A DNA stretch of 9,716 nt. It comes from CAYVKY01 sp964452115. GTDB taxonomy: Bacteria > Bacteroidota > Ignavibacteria > Tepidaquicellales > Tepidaquicellaceae. A model generated the notes under the pieces. It had not been told where the DNA came from. It did not search any database and saw only the letters and a list, made by a program, of their open reading frames with translations. The stretch lies in the NCBI GenBank assembly GCA_964452115.1, contig CAYVKY010000089.1, positions 1-9,716 of the forward strand, in the 5' to 3' direction. Shown one piece after another: positions 1 to 7,339 of this stretch (position 1 is the stretch's first letter; every line of letters starts with the position of its first letter). A program made the translations under genes and the position numbers.

Positions 1-1035
1 CCCGATAAAATATCCATCGGTTGCAGATGCATCAAAGTTATCAACGCCCTGCGGTGTATATGGACCCGGTGATGTTGCTGTCGGAGTAAGACCTCTGAAA
101 ACGGTTACAGCCATGGTGCCGCCGTTGAGAATTGATGATTTATTTATTACATATCCATCGGTTGAATTATAATTATTGCTGCAAAAATTATTTGTACCGA
201 TATATAGTGCATTTGCATCAATGCCTAATGTAGGATAATCTGCAAAGCATTTATTTGAAATTGCCGGAGGTAAAGAAGCAATGTTAATATAATAAAAATA
301 CCAAACTGTACCTGCCGTTATTACGGCACTGTTGCTGACTGCGATTACTATTCTGTCCGGTGTTGAAACATTAATCATAGTAAGAAACCACCTCTGGCTT
401 AATCTGTCATACCTTATTTTCGGGTCGCTCGTGCCCGAACCGTTTCTGACTGAATTAAAAAAATTATCAGTGCTTGTATTTATTACTCCATCGCCGATGC
501 CTGTTAATTTATCGAATGTCACGATCCTTCCGTTTACATCAATTATAAACTGTGCCGGTCCGATTGCACCCATATCATCCGGAGGGAATGAATTAGTCGG
601 GTTATTACCGAATATTGTGGCTCCGGTAAAATTAATAGTAACAGTCTGCGGACCTGTCATTTCAAGCATCCCATTGTTTATTTTGCTGTCGTATGGATAT
701 CTGGGGATATACGGCGAGGAGGGGTTTTGCGGAAGGTCTTTCCTTAACTCTTCCGTTTCGAACTCTTTTTGAATTCTAATACTATCAGTATGAAAATGCG
801 CATCCCTTTTCATTATATCGCTGACGCTTTCACTGAATCCTATAAATCCGTTCTTGGATACCGGATACACAGTATCAACTTTCGTCTCCGCCCCGAAACG
901 AAAGTTCAATCTGTCTGAATCTTTGACTGCTATTTTATTTACTGTGTGTTCGTAATAAATATTCTCATATATAACTACTGACGATACTAAAATTACAAGT
1001 GCGATACCTGACAGCATTTGTAACTTAAGTTTCAT
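1..1035 (-). CDS. Secreted or membrane-anchored protein of unknown function, N-terminal 345 residues (3' end outside window)
   Basis: The frame is open from an ATG at 1035-1033 to the left edge, giving 345 codons without a stop, so the C-terminus is missing. The N-terminus has a short basic stretch (MKLKLQ) and a hydrophobic segment at about residues 7-23 (MLSGIALVILVSSVVIY), which is a signal peptide or an N-terminal anchor; no lipobox is seen. A polar linker of about 100 residues follows, with PQNPSSPYIPRYP near 102-114. From about residue 128 there is a beta-rich body with PPDDMGAIGP, VNGRIVTFDKLTG, a DPKIRYD...RWFLTMINVS stretch and FADYPTLGIDANALYIGTN. I know these phrases from secreted propeller-like proteins of this bacterial group, but I cannot name a family. 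Export by T9SS is plausible given the neighbouring gene, but the C-terminus that would show a sorting tail is not visible. A weak AAGG lies 8 bases before the ATG. Confidence 0.85.
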   Translation of the reverse strand, partial: MKLKLQMLSGIALVILVSSVVIYENIYYEHTVNKIAVKDSDRLNFRFGAETKVDTVYPVSKNGFIGFSESVSDIMKRDAHFHTDSIRIQKEFETEELRKDLPQNPSSPYIPRYPYDSKINNGMLEMTGPQTVTINFTGATIFGNNPTNSFPPDDMGAIGPAQFIIDVNGRIVTFDKLTGIGDGVINTSTDNFFNSVRNGSGTSDPKIRYDRLSQRWFLTMINVSTPDRIVIAVSNSAVITAGTVWYFYYINIASLPPAISNKCFADYPTLGIDANALYIGTNNFCSNNYNSTDGYVINKSSILNGGTMAVTVFRGLTPTATSPGPYTPQGVDNFDASATDGYFIG

Positions 1036-1094
1036 TTGTTTTGCCTTATATAAAAATCAACATTTAATAACTGAAACAGGTTCAACAAAAAAAA

Positions 1095-1142
1095 TCCTTC
1101 CCGGTGCCTGCAACGACAGTCCCGGACAGGCATTGGGAAGGA
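1095..1142. repeat. Long inverted repeat (16-base arms, 16-base loop) between two minus-strand genes
   Basis: The left arm (1095-1110) and right arm (1127-1142) pair over all 16 positions if read as plus-strand RNA, with two G-U pairs; as minus-strand RNA the same two positions become A-C mismatches. The outer 8 bases (TCCTTCCC / GGGAAGGA) resemble the arms of the palindrome at 7282-7305. On the minus strand the stem is followed at once by eight T (complement of 1087-1094), so it may also serve as a second terminator for the gene ending at 1212, or act in the leader of the gene starting at 1035. Its identity as a dispersed repeat is an inference from the shared core. Confidence 0.6.
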
Positions 1143-1155
1143 AATCATAAATTTC

Positions 1156-1186
1156 AAAAAAAAAGGCGGAAATTTATTTCCGCCTT
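1156..1186 (-). terminator. Rho-independent terminator of the propeller-protein gene
   Basis: Read on the minus strand, a perfect 10-bp stem AAGGCGGAAA / TTTCCGCCTT (arms 1177-1186 and 1163-1172) closes a 4-base loop and runs into an uninterrupted T tract given by the nine A at 1156-1164. It starts 26 bp past the stop codon of the gene at 1212-4121, which is the expected place and orientation. Confidence 0.9.
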
Positions 1187-1211
1187 ATATTATATTCTTA
1201 ATTTTTAATTC

Positions 1212-4121
1212 TTATTTGACAAGTACCATTCTCTTTGTATCAACATAACCGTTGACTTCGAGTTTATAGAAGTAAACGCCGCTTGAAAGCATTGATGCGT
1301 CGAAATCTACTGAATAGGTGCCTGCAGTCTTAGTTTCATTTACGAGCTTTGTAACTTCACGACCGAGCATGTCATATACCTTCATTGTTACAAATCCCTG
1401 TTTCGGGATTGCGAAGTTAATCTTAGTTACAGGATTGAACGGGTTCGGATAGTTCTGTGACAGTGAATATGACTGTGGAACTGTTGTGCCGATAGGCGTT
1501 ACGCTTGTCGGACCCGGATTCATAACAAATCTTGTGTTTGCTTTTCCCGGAGGCGTTGTGCTTGATGTCCATGCAGTATATCCGCAGCCGCTTGCAGTCG
1601 AAAGGTCATTGTATCTGCCATAATAGTCGCCGGTTGTAGCACTGGCGTACACCGTTGAATAATTTGTGTATGAAGAGTTATTGTAGCAAACTTCAACTAA
1701 AAGATTTCCACCCGTATATGCGAATGGTGTTGTAAGATTAATCATCTGCCATCCGCTTCCCGGTACAGTGTATGTTGTTGTCAGACAGGTTGTCCAGCCG
1801 TCTGCAGTGAATCCGCTGATTGAAGTTGCGTTTGTATTCTGCATCTTGATTGTGAATTCATTCATCGCACCCGGGTCTGCACTGATTACATTAAATCCGA
1901 TCGAACTAATTTGTGCGGGACCAACTCCGAGTTCTGATGCGAAGTACAGATAGTTTGTTCTTCCGTCCATCCAGTAAGTAGTGAACGGGAAGTTAGATGA
2001 TGTTGAACCGGTTCCTACCGTTACAGTCACCTGATTGATGATTTTGAAGCTGTATTGTGCTGTTGAATCTGCATTGTGCATTGAAGAGATATCACGTGCA
2101 AAGACTCTGTAATAAATAGTGTCTCCTACCGCAACTTGTGATGTATCCGAATTGAATGCTGCTGCATAATTTGAACCGCCTGTATTTAACAGTTTGAATT
2201 GTTTTGTTGTTGTTGAATTTTTACGCCATTTTACCCAAACTGAATCAACGCCGATGTTATCGGTTACCGATGCTGATACTGTTGCCGGCCACTGAACTCT
2301 TGCGGTATTGCCGATTGCCGTATGTACGATTACCGGTTTTACTGTATCTGTTGATGCTATGAAGGAATAATAAATTCCCGGTGCGCCCGAAGGTGCTGTA
2401 GCAGAGCGGCTCATTGAGTCTGTTGCAGTAAGATAATAATTGTATGTTCCTGCACCTGTGAGCGGAAGATTTGCTGTCCAGTTTGTTCCGCCTGAATTTG
2501 TCATCGCTACTGCTGTAAATGTTGTGTTGTTCTTTGCATAATACAATTTTACCGTTGAAGGATTGATGCCTGAACCTGCAGGAATAATTGTAGCATTCAC
2601 TGCTCTGTTTCCTGAAATCTGTTCAGTGTTTGTTAAAGGTGTATGATTGATAGACGGACCTAAATCAATTGTTGTAATCCAAGCCTGATATAAGCCGGAT
2701 TTATCGTCGCACCAATAAGGATATACTTTATTGTTTCCTGAAGTGATGCCGATATAGTCACCCTGATATCCGCCTGCTAAACCTGAAATCGGTTTCGGTT
2801 TGAATCTGTGGTCAGATACTAAAATGTCTGTCCATGTTGCACCGCCGTCAATTGAACGTGATACATAAACTTCTGCTGAGTCACCGGTGCAGTTTCTGTT
2901 ATCATAATAAATAACGTTTACACCGCCGTATTCATCAACTCTAAGTGCCGGCATATATTGATATTTGCCGTTGTTTAAGGCATCCTGATTTACTCTGATA
3001 CCTGCTGACCAGCTGGTTCCTGCGTTTGATGAATAGTGCATTATTATATCCGGGTCTGCACCTGCAGGTGAAAGATTTTTCTCTGCAGTTACGATATAAA
3101 TATATCCGTTGCGCGCACCGCCTGATCTGTCAACGCCCATCCACGGGAAGTCGTTGACACGGATACCTGATGCAAAGAGGTTACCTCTGATACCGTTACA
3201 GTCATATACATTTGAACTGCCTGTCCAGGTAGAACCGCCGTCAGTAGATTTCACAAATCCGATGAAATCACCTGTGTAAGGTGAACCTGTAATCGGATTC
3301 TGGAAACAGATTATTGCATCGCCGTTAGGCATTGTTGCTCCGTTTACACCCTGATGATAGTGTCCTGATGCACAAGCAACCGGAGTTGTATAACTTGAGT
3401 AGCTTACGCCGTTGTTTGTTGAATAAGATACTACGCAAGGAGGTGCTGATGCTGTGAATAGTGACCAAGTTACGAATACTCTTCCGTAATACGGGCTTGT
3501 TGACACGTCATTCACGAATGTATGATTCTTATCCATACTGCCGCTAATGATTGTGTATGAATTTGACCAGGTTGCACCGTAATTTGTAGAATATTCAGCA
3601 AAAATTCCAGATGTTGAATATCCTAACTGTGACATATAGAAATATCCGTTAGGACCGACTGCAGGTGCTGGGTCGCCGCCGTGGTTACCGAGCGGAGAAG
3701 CTGCAGTTGAATCGGAACCGAACCATGTCACACCGCCGTTTGTTGATACGTAGCATCCTTCACTGATAAAGGATACTCCGGGTGAAACTGCATTCGAACT
3801 TCCGTAAAGAATGTTCTGGTTGATCGGATGTCTTGTGATTGGCACTTCACTCTGTGTGAATGTGCTTGGATGTACCCTTACGTTCGGGTTTACTGTTAAA
3901 GTTCCGGTCGGGGTTTGATAAGTAACCGGACCGTTGAATGTTCTTGCGAAATTTTCATTTGCTACTACAGGGGGAACATTTTCACCTGTGGGCACGATTT
4001 GAGTCATTCGCGGATCTTTGCTCCATTTGGCTTCGTCTTTGTTGAATTTGTTGCTCTGCCCCATAAAGATTGCAAAGCCGACGAGTACCATGAGAACGAA
4101 AAGAGGAGTGATTTTTTTCAT
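1212..4121 (-). CDS. Secreted sialidase-like (BNR/Asp-box) beta-propeller protein with T9SS type A sorting tail
   Basis: A 969-residue exported protein. Residues 1-21 form a signal peptide (MKK, then hydrophobic 7-20). Residues about 80-485 hold six Asp-box motifs of the S-x-(D/N)-x-G-x-(T/S)-(W/Y) type: 126-133, 178-185, 233-241, 292-299, 364-371 and 423-430, as expected for a six-bladed propeller. Two tandem Ig-like beta domains follow (about 490-590 and 597-695; both have a (P)xIxHT...NT opening and end YYxxAxD). A separate beta-rich domain, about 697-868, begins VTVGTGSTSSNFPF. The C-terminal ~80 residues are a T9SS type A sorting domain: SQNYPNPFNP at 888-897, VYDMLGREV at 915-923, SSGVYFYKL at 946-954, ending KRMVLVK. 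By family knowledge the tail directs export across the outer membrane and is then removed. I do not see the sialidase RIP motif or a convincing arginine triad, so enzymatic activity is not claimed; binding is equally possible. The ATG at 4121 lacks a Shine-Dalgarno sequence. A weak sigma70-like TTGGAA-N18-TTATAA (4187-4158) lies upstream. Confidence 0.93.
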   Translation of the reverse strand: MKKITPLFVLMVLVGFAIFMGQSNKFNKDEAKWSKDPRMTQIVPTGENVPPVVANENFARTFNGPVTYQTPTGTLTVNPNVRVHPSTFTQSEVPITRHPINQNILYGSSNAVSPGVSFISEGCYVSTNGGVTWFGSDSTAASPLGNHGGDPAPAVGPNGYFYMSQLGYSTSGIFAEYSTNYGATWSNSYTIISGSMDKNHTFVNDVSTSPYYGRVFVTWSLFTASAPPCVVSYSTNNGVSYSSYTTPVACASGHYHQGVNGATMPNGDAIICFQNPITGSPYTGDFIGFVKSTDGGSTWTGSSNVYDCNGIRGNLFASGIRVNDFPWMGVDRSGGARNGYIYIVTAEKNLSPAGADPDIIMHYSSNAGTSWSAGIRVNQDALNNGKYQYMPALRVDEYGGVNVIYYDNRNCTGDSAEVYVSRSIDGGATWTDILVSDHRFKPKPISGLAGGYQGDYIGITSGNNKVYPYWCDDKSGLYQAWITTIDLGPSINHTPLTNTEQISGNRAVNATIIPAGSGINPSTVKLYYAKNNTTFTAVAMTNSGGTNWTANLPLTGAGTYNYYLTATDSMSRSATAPSGAPGIYYSFIASTDTVKPVIVHTAIGNTARVQWPATVSASVTDNIGVDSVWVKWRKNSTTTKQFKLLNTGGSNYAAAFNSDTSQVAVGDTIYYRVFARDISSMHNADSTAQYSFKIINQVTVTVGTGSTSSNFPFTTYWMDGRTNYLYFASELGVGPAQISSIGFNVISADPGAMNEFTIKMQNTNATSISGFTADGWTTCLTTTYTVPGSGWQMINLTTPFAYTGGNLLVEVCYNNSSYTNYSTVYASATTGDYYGRYNDLSTASGCGYTAWTSSTTPPGKANTRFVMNPGPTSVTPIGTTVPQSYSLSQNYPNPFNPVTKINFAIPKQGFVTMKVYDMLGREVTKLVNETKTAGTYSVDFDASMLSSGVYFYKLEVNGYVDTKRMVLVK

Positions 4122-4347
4122 TGCACTGTTTTTTTTGTTAGTAAAGAATTATTATTTTTATAACATATTTTATTTTCTGGTTTCCAAAGAAATACTACAA
4201 AACTTGGCACAGTTATGGTAGTATAATAATTTTAGATAAATTTTCATAATTTTACGAATTATTTTAATATTTGCAAGGATATAAATTAAGTGGAAAATAA
4301 AAGAACATCATAAAATTGCCGGTATTGCAAACTGATTTTTTTCCGGT

Positions 4348-5253
4348 TTAAATAATATCTTTTGCTGCTAAATCACATTTCGTTTCGGTATCACAGTTCT
4401 CGATTTGTACGGTTGAGTGAACTATATCGAATTTTTCTTTTAATTTACGGCTGAGGTCGGAGATATATTTATTATCTACTTTGTTTTGCCTAAGCACGAT
4501 ATGTACTGTCAGTGCTATATCCGTGGTGCTGATATTCCAGATGTGAAGGTCGTGAAGGCTTTTGACGCCGTCGTAATTTTTCAGAAAATCCCTGACTGCC
4601 GTATAGTCAACTGCAGAGGGTACAGCGTCAGTTGCCATATTGAATGATTCTTTTAGTAATCCGAATGTACCGAATGTGATAACAACTGCAATCAGAATTC
4701 CGACAACAGGGTCCATAATCAGTAAATTTGTTTTCAATATTATTATTCCTGATATTACCACTCCAATTGATACGGCGGCATCCGAAGCCATGTGAAGAAA
4801 AGCTCCTTTGATGTTCAGATCTTTTTTTATACCTGACATGAAAAGCATTGCTGTTGCTCCGTTTATTATTACTCCGACGGCAGCAACAATGATAACCGTA
4901 TATCCGTTAACTTGTTCAGGGGATTTAATCCTTTTCAGGGATTCGAGGAATATCGCTCCTACGGTTATTAATAGTATAAGCGCATTCAAAAACGCAGCAA
5001 GTATTGATGATCGCTTATAGCCGTATGTGCGGAATATTGTCGGAGGTTTGCTTGAAAGGTAACTTGCACCCCATGCTATTGCAAGTCCCATTACGTCGCC
5101 GAGATTGTGTCCCGCATCAGCCAGCAGCGCAAGTGAATTTGAAAAGAAACCGAACATAGCCTGAATAATTACAAATGCAAGGTTCAGAATTATTCCTATC
5201 TTGAATGCCCTGTTGTAATTTGTTGTATGTGAATGAGTATGACTGCCGGACAA
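4348..5253 (-). CDS. Cation diffusion facilitator (CDF) family zinc/divalent metal efflux transporter
   Basis: This 301-residue inner-membrane protein matches the CzcD/ZitB branch of the CDF family, which exports Zn2+ (sometimes Co2+, Cd2+) from the cytoplasm in exchange for protons. It has a His-rich N-terminus (SHTHSHT), six predicted membrane segments (about 16-36, 38-62, 82-102, 116-138, 152-172, 176-197) and a cytoplasmic C-terminal domain (about 210-283). The transport site is the HxxxD pair: H49/D53 in the second segment (ADAGHNLGD) and H154/D158 in the fifth (HMASD). This His-Asp / His-Asp arrangement is typical of zinc carriers. HDLHIWNIS (234-242) is the family's C-terminal hallmark, and a Cys pair (C287, C293) sits near the end. 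Length is normal. The start is TTG: in frame, a TGA lies six codons upstream and only ATA and ATT codons intervene, with the first internal ATG at codon 33. No Shine-Dalgarno sequence is seen. It is divergent from the helicase gene. Confidence 0.95.
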   Translation of the reverse strand: MSGSHTHSHTTNYNRAFKIGIILNLAFVIIQAMFGFFSNSLALLADAGHNLGDVMGLAIAWGASYLSSKPPTIFRTYGYKRSSILAAFLNALILLITVGAIFLESLKRIKSPEQVNGYTVIIVAAVGVIINGATAMLFMSGIKKDLNIKGAFLHMASDAAVSIGVVISGIIILKTNLLIMDPVVGILIAVVITFGTFGLLKESFNMATDAVPSAVDYTAVRDFLKNYDGVKSLHDLHIWNISTTDIALTVHIVLRQNKVDNKYISDLSRKLKEKFDIVHSTVQIENCDTETKCDLAAKDII

Positions 5254-5269
5254 AATAATAATTTTTATT

Positions 5270-5301
5270 CAAATTTATATCTTTAATTTTAAAACATCAA
5301 A
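5270..5301 (-). promoter_or_regulatory. Bacteroidetes-type promoter (TTTG / TAnnTTTG) for the CDF gene
   Basis: Read on the minus strand, TTTG (5301-5298) is followed by 20 bases and then TAAATTTG (5277-5270). This fits the -33 TTTG / -7 TAnnTTTG consensus of the Bacteroidetes primary sigma factor, including spacing. It ends 16 bases before the TTG start, so the transcript leader would be only about 10 bases, in line with the missing Shine-Dalgarno sequence. AT-rich DNA yields such matches by chance, so it is a good candidate, not proof. Confidence 0.5.
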
Positions 5302-5414
5302 TCAAAATGACAAATTTCGGAATAAAATTTCTGAATTCTTTTTGAGGTACAGCGTATGATATATCTATTGGCAGGAAAATAATGTATCTTAAAGGTTAAT
5401 TTACAAAAAATATA

Positions 5415-7262
5415 TTGAAAACATTCAAAGAATTAGGGGTTGAACCGTTAATTATTAAAGCAGTCGAAGAAATAGGTTTTGATTATCCGTTGCCTGTGCA
5501 GGAACAAGTCATACCGCATTTATTGCAGTCAGATACTGACATAACAGCATTAGCCCAGACAGGAACAGGAAAAACCGCAGCGTACGGAATTCCCATAATC
5601 CAAAAGACAGACACAACTATAAATAAAATTCAGGCGCTCATATTGTGCCCGACCAGAGAATTATGTATTCAGATTTCAGATGACCTTACAGATTTTTCCA
5701 AATACACCGATGATATAAAGGTGCTTCCGGTTTACGGAGGTGCATCAATTGAAAATCAGATAAAAGCATTGAATAAAGGCGTGCATATCGTTGTTGCCAC
5801 GCCCGGCAGGCTGATTGACCTCATAGACCGCAAATGCGCAAAATTGGGCAGTACCGCAAATGTAGTGCTTGATGAAGCAGATGAAATGCTGAATATGGGT
5901 TTCTCTGACAGCATTGACAAAATATTTTCTCATCTTCCGAAGAAAAGAAATGTGCTTTTATTTTCTGCTACAATGCCGTCTGAAATTGAGCGGATTGCGG
6001 CAAACTATATGAAAGAACCGGTCGAAATTACTATAGGAACCAAAAATGCAGGTGCCGAAAATATCAGGCATATCTGCTATATGGTCAATCAAAAAGATAA
6101 ATACCTCACGCTTAAAAGGATTGCCGATTATTATCCGGATATTTACGGAATAGTTTTTTGCAGAACGAGGCGCGAAACTCAGGCAGTTGCCGATAAACTC
6201 ATAAATGACGGCTACAATGCCGAATCCCTGCACGGAGACCTTTCGCAGTCGCAGAGGGACCTTGTGATGCAGAAGTTCAGGATAAAAAATATTCAGCTTC
6301 TTGTGGCTACGGATGTGGCGGCAAGGGGAATTGATGTTGATAATCTGACTCACATAATAAATTATAATCTTCCGGAGCAGTCTGATGCATATACTCACAG
6401 AAGCGGAAGAACAGCCAGAGCCGGCAAAACCGGAATATCAATCGCAATTATTACTCCGAAAGAAAAAGACGTAATCAAAAGAATAGAAAAGAAAATCGGG
6501 AAACAGTTCGTTTGGGGTAATGTGCCCGAAGGTAAAGATATTTGTGAAAAGCAATTATACCATTTAATCGAAAAACTTGAAAGAGTGGAAATTGATGAAG
6601 ATGAAATAGCACCTCTTCTGCCGGTTATTTACAGAAAGCTTGACTGGCTCAGCAAAGAGGAACTGATTAAGAGATTAGTGTCCGTTGAATTCAATTCATA
6701 CCTTCAGTATTACAAAAATGCCGAAGAACTCAAAACTGTACATACCTCTCAGCAGCGCAAAGATAAATCCGGACGCAAAACAAAAAATGAAAAGCGGGGC
6801 AAACCTGAAAGAGAAAGACGCACCGAAAGAAACGGCAGTTCCGTAAGAAGGGAAAAATCAAATCAAAAAGCAGTTCCGCAGTTTGCTGAAAGCAGGGACG
6901 CTGCAGCCGGCACGGGAAAAAAGAAACTATACATTAATATAGGTAAAATAGACGGACTGCATCCCGAAATACTCACCGATATGGTGTACAGCCATCTTCC
7001 GGAGAAAAGAATAAATATCGGCAAAATTGAAATTGAGGACAAATATACCGTGTTTGAAGTTGACGGTAAGAACACAGATGTTGTAATAGATGCATTCCGT
7101 GATGAAAATATCGGCAAGAGAAAAATTGTAATCAAAGAAGATGAAGCCGGGCGCGGTAAGACAAAAAAAATAAAAGAAGACTATAAACCAAAAAGAAATA
7201 GCAAAAAATCGCGCGGTTATCAATCGGGGCGGAATAAATCAAAGCGCAGAAAAAGATGGTAA
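5415..7262 (+). CDS. DEAD-box ATP-dependent RNA helicase with DbpA-type RNA-binding domain
   Basis: This 615-residue cytoplasmic protein unwinds structured RNA using ATP and belongs to the DeaD/CsdA-like group involved in ribosome assembly, RNA decay or cold adaptation. All motifs are present: Q motif (F4, Q29), I AQTGTGKT 47-54, Ia PTREL 79-83, GG 108-109, Ib TPGR 129-132, II DEAD 153-156, III SAT 184-186, IV IVFCRT 246-251, V ATDVAARGID 298-307 and VI HRSGRTARAG 328-337. A helical region (about 375-440) is followed by a basic low-complexity stretch (445-482), a DbpA RNA-binding domain (about 502-575, starting KKLYINIGKIDGL) and a second very basic tail (579-615, ending RRKRW). In DbpA itself this domain binds 23S rRNA hairpin 92; whether the specificity holds here is unknown. 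The start is TTG at 5415: an in-frame TAA at 5397 excludes any ATG upstream. No Shine-Dalgarno sequence or convincing promoter was found in the 161-bp divergent gap. Confidence 0.97.
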   Translation: MKTFKELGVEPLIIKAVEEIGFDYPLPVQEQVIPHLLQSDTDITALAQTGTGKTAAYGIPIIQKTDTTINKIQALILCPTRELCIQISDDLTDFSKYTDDIKVLPVYGGASIENQIKALNKGVHIVVATPGRLIDLIDRKCAKLGSTANVVLDEADEMLNMGFSDSIDKIFSHLPKKRNVLLFSATMPSEIERIAANYMKEPVEITIGTKNAGAENIRHICYMVNQKDKYLTLKRIADYYPDIYGIVFCRTRRETQAVADKLINDGYNAESLHGDLSQSQRDLVMQKFRIKNIQLLVATDVAARGIDVDNLTHIINYNLPEQSDAYTHRSGRTARAGKTGISIAIITPKEKDVIKRIEKKIGKQFVWGNVPEGKDICEKQLYHLIEKLERVEIDEDEIAPLLPVIYRKLDWLSKEELIKRLVSVEFNSYLQYYKNAEELKTVHTSQQRKDKSGRKTKNEKRGKPERERRTERNGSSVRREKSNQKAVPQFAESRDAAAGTGKKKLYINIGKIDGLHPEILTDMVYSHLPEKRINIGKIEIEDKYTVFEVDGKNTDVVIDAFRDENIGKRKIVIKEDEAGRGKTKKIKEDYKPKRNSKKSRGYQSGRNKSKRRKRW

Positions 7263-7281
7263 GCTGATTAAATTTTTTTAA

Positions 7282-7305
7282 CCTTCCCAAGCGAGCTTGG
7301 GAAGG
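7282..7305. repeat. Palindrome, 11-bp perfect arms (CCTTCCCAAGC / GCTTGGGAAGG)
   Basis: Perfect inverted repeat with arms 7282-7292 and 7295-7305 around a GA centre, in the gap between the convergent genes ending at 7262 and 7415. No T tract follows on either strand, so it is not a standard intrinsic terminator. The core TTCCCAAGC/GCTTGGGAA recurs 35 bp further on. Confidence 0.8.
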
Positions 7306-7339
7306 AGAGTATGTATATGTTAATATAATCATTTATCCT

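Noticed and set aside
332..772. Plus-strand open frame of 146 codons
   Set aside because: It lies wholly inside the minus-strand gene at 1-1035, which has a signal sequence and family-like motifs; the plus-strand product resembles no protein I know.
2667..3882. Repeated DNA encoding the Asp-boxes considered as tandem nucleotide repeats
   Set aside because: Similarity is only at short protein motifs at irregular spacing, as expected for propeller blades; there is no DNA-level tandem repeat.
4300..4347. Possible terminator after the CDF gene (TTGC / GCAA stem, then TTTTAT on the minus strand)
   Set aside because: The stem has only four pairs and the T run is short and broken; not enough to call a terminator.
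5341..5390. Promoter for the helicase gene (TTTG at 5341, TTGGCA at 5367, TATCTT at 5384)
   Set aside because: None of the possible pairs has acceptable spacing for either sigma70 or the Bacteroidetes consensus.
5958..6398. Minus-strand open frame of 146 codons within the helicase gene
   Set aside because: It is antisense to helicase motifs IV-VI, which fix the real frame; its product is a low-information shadow.
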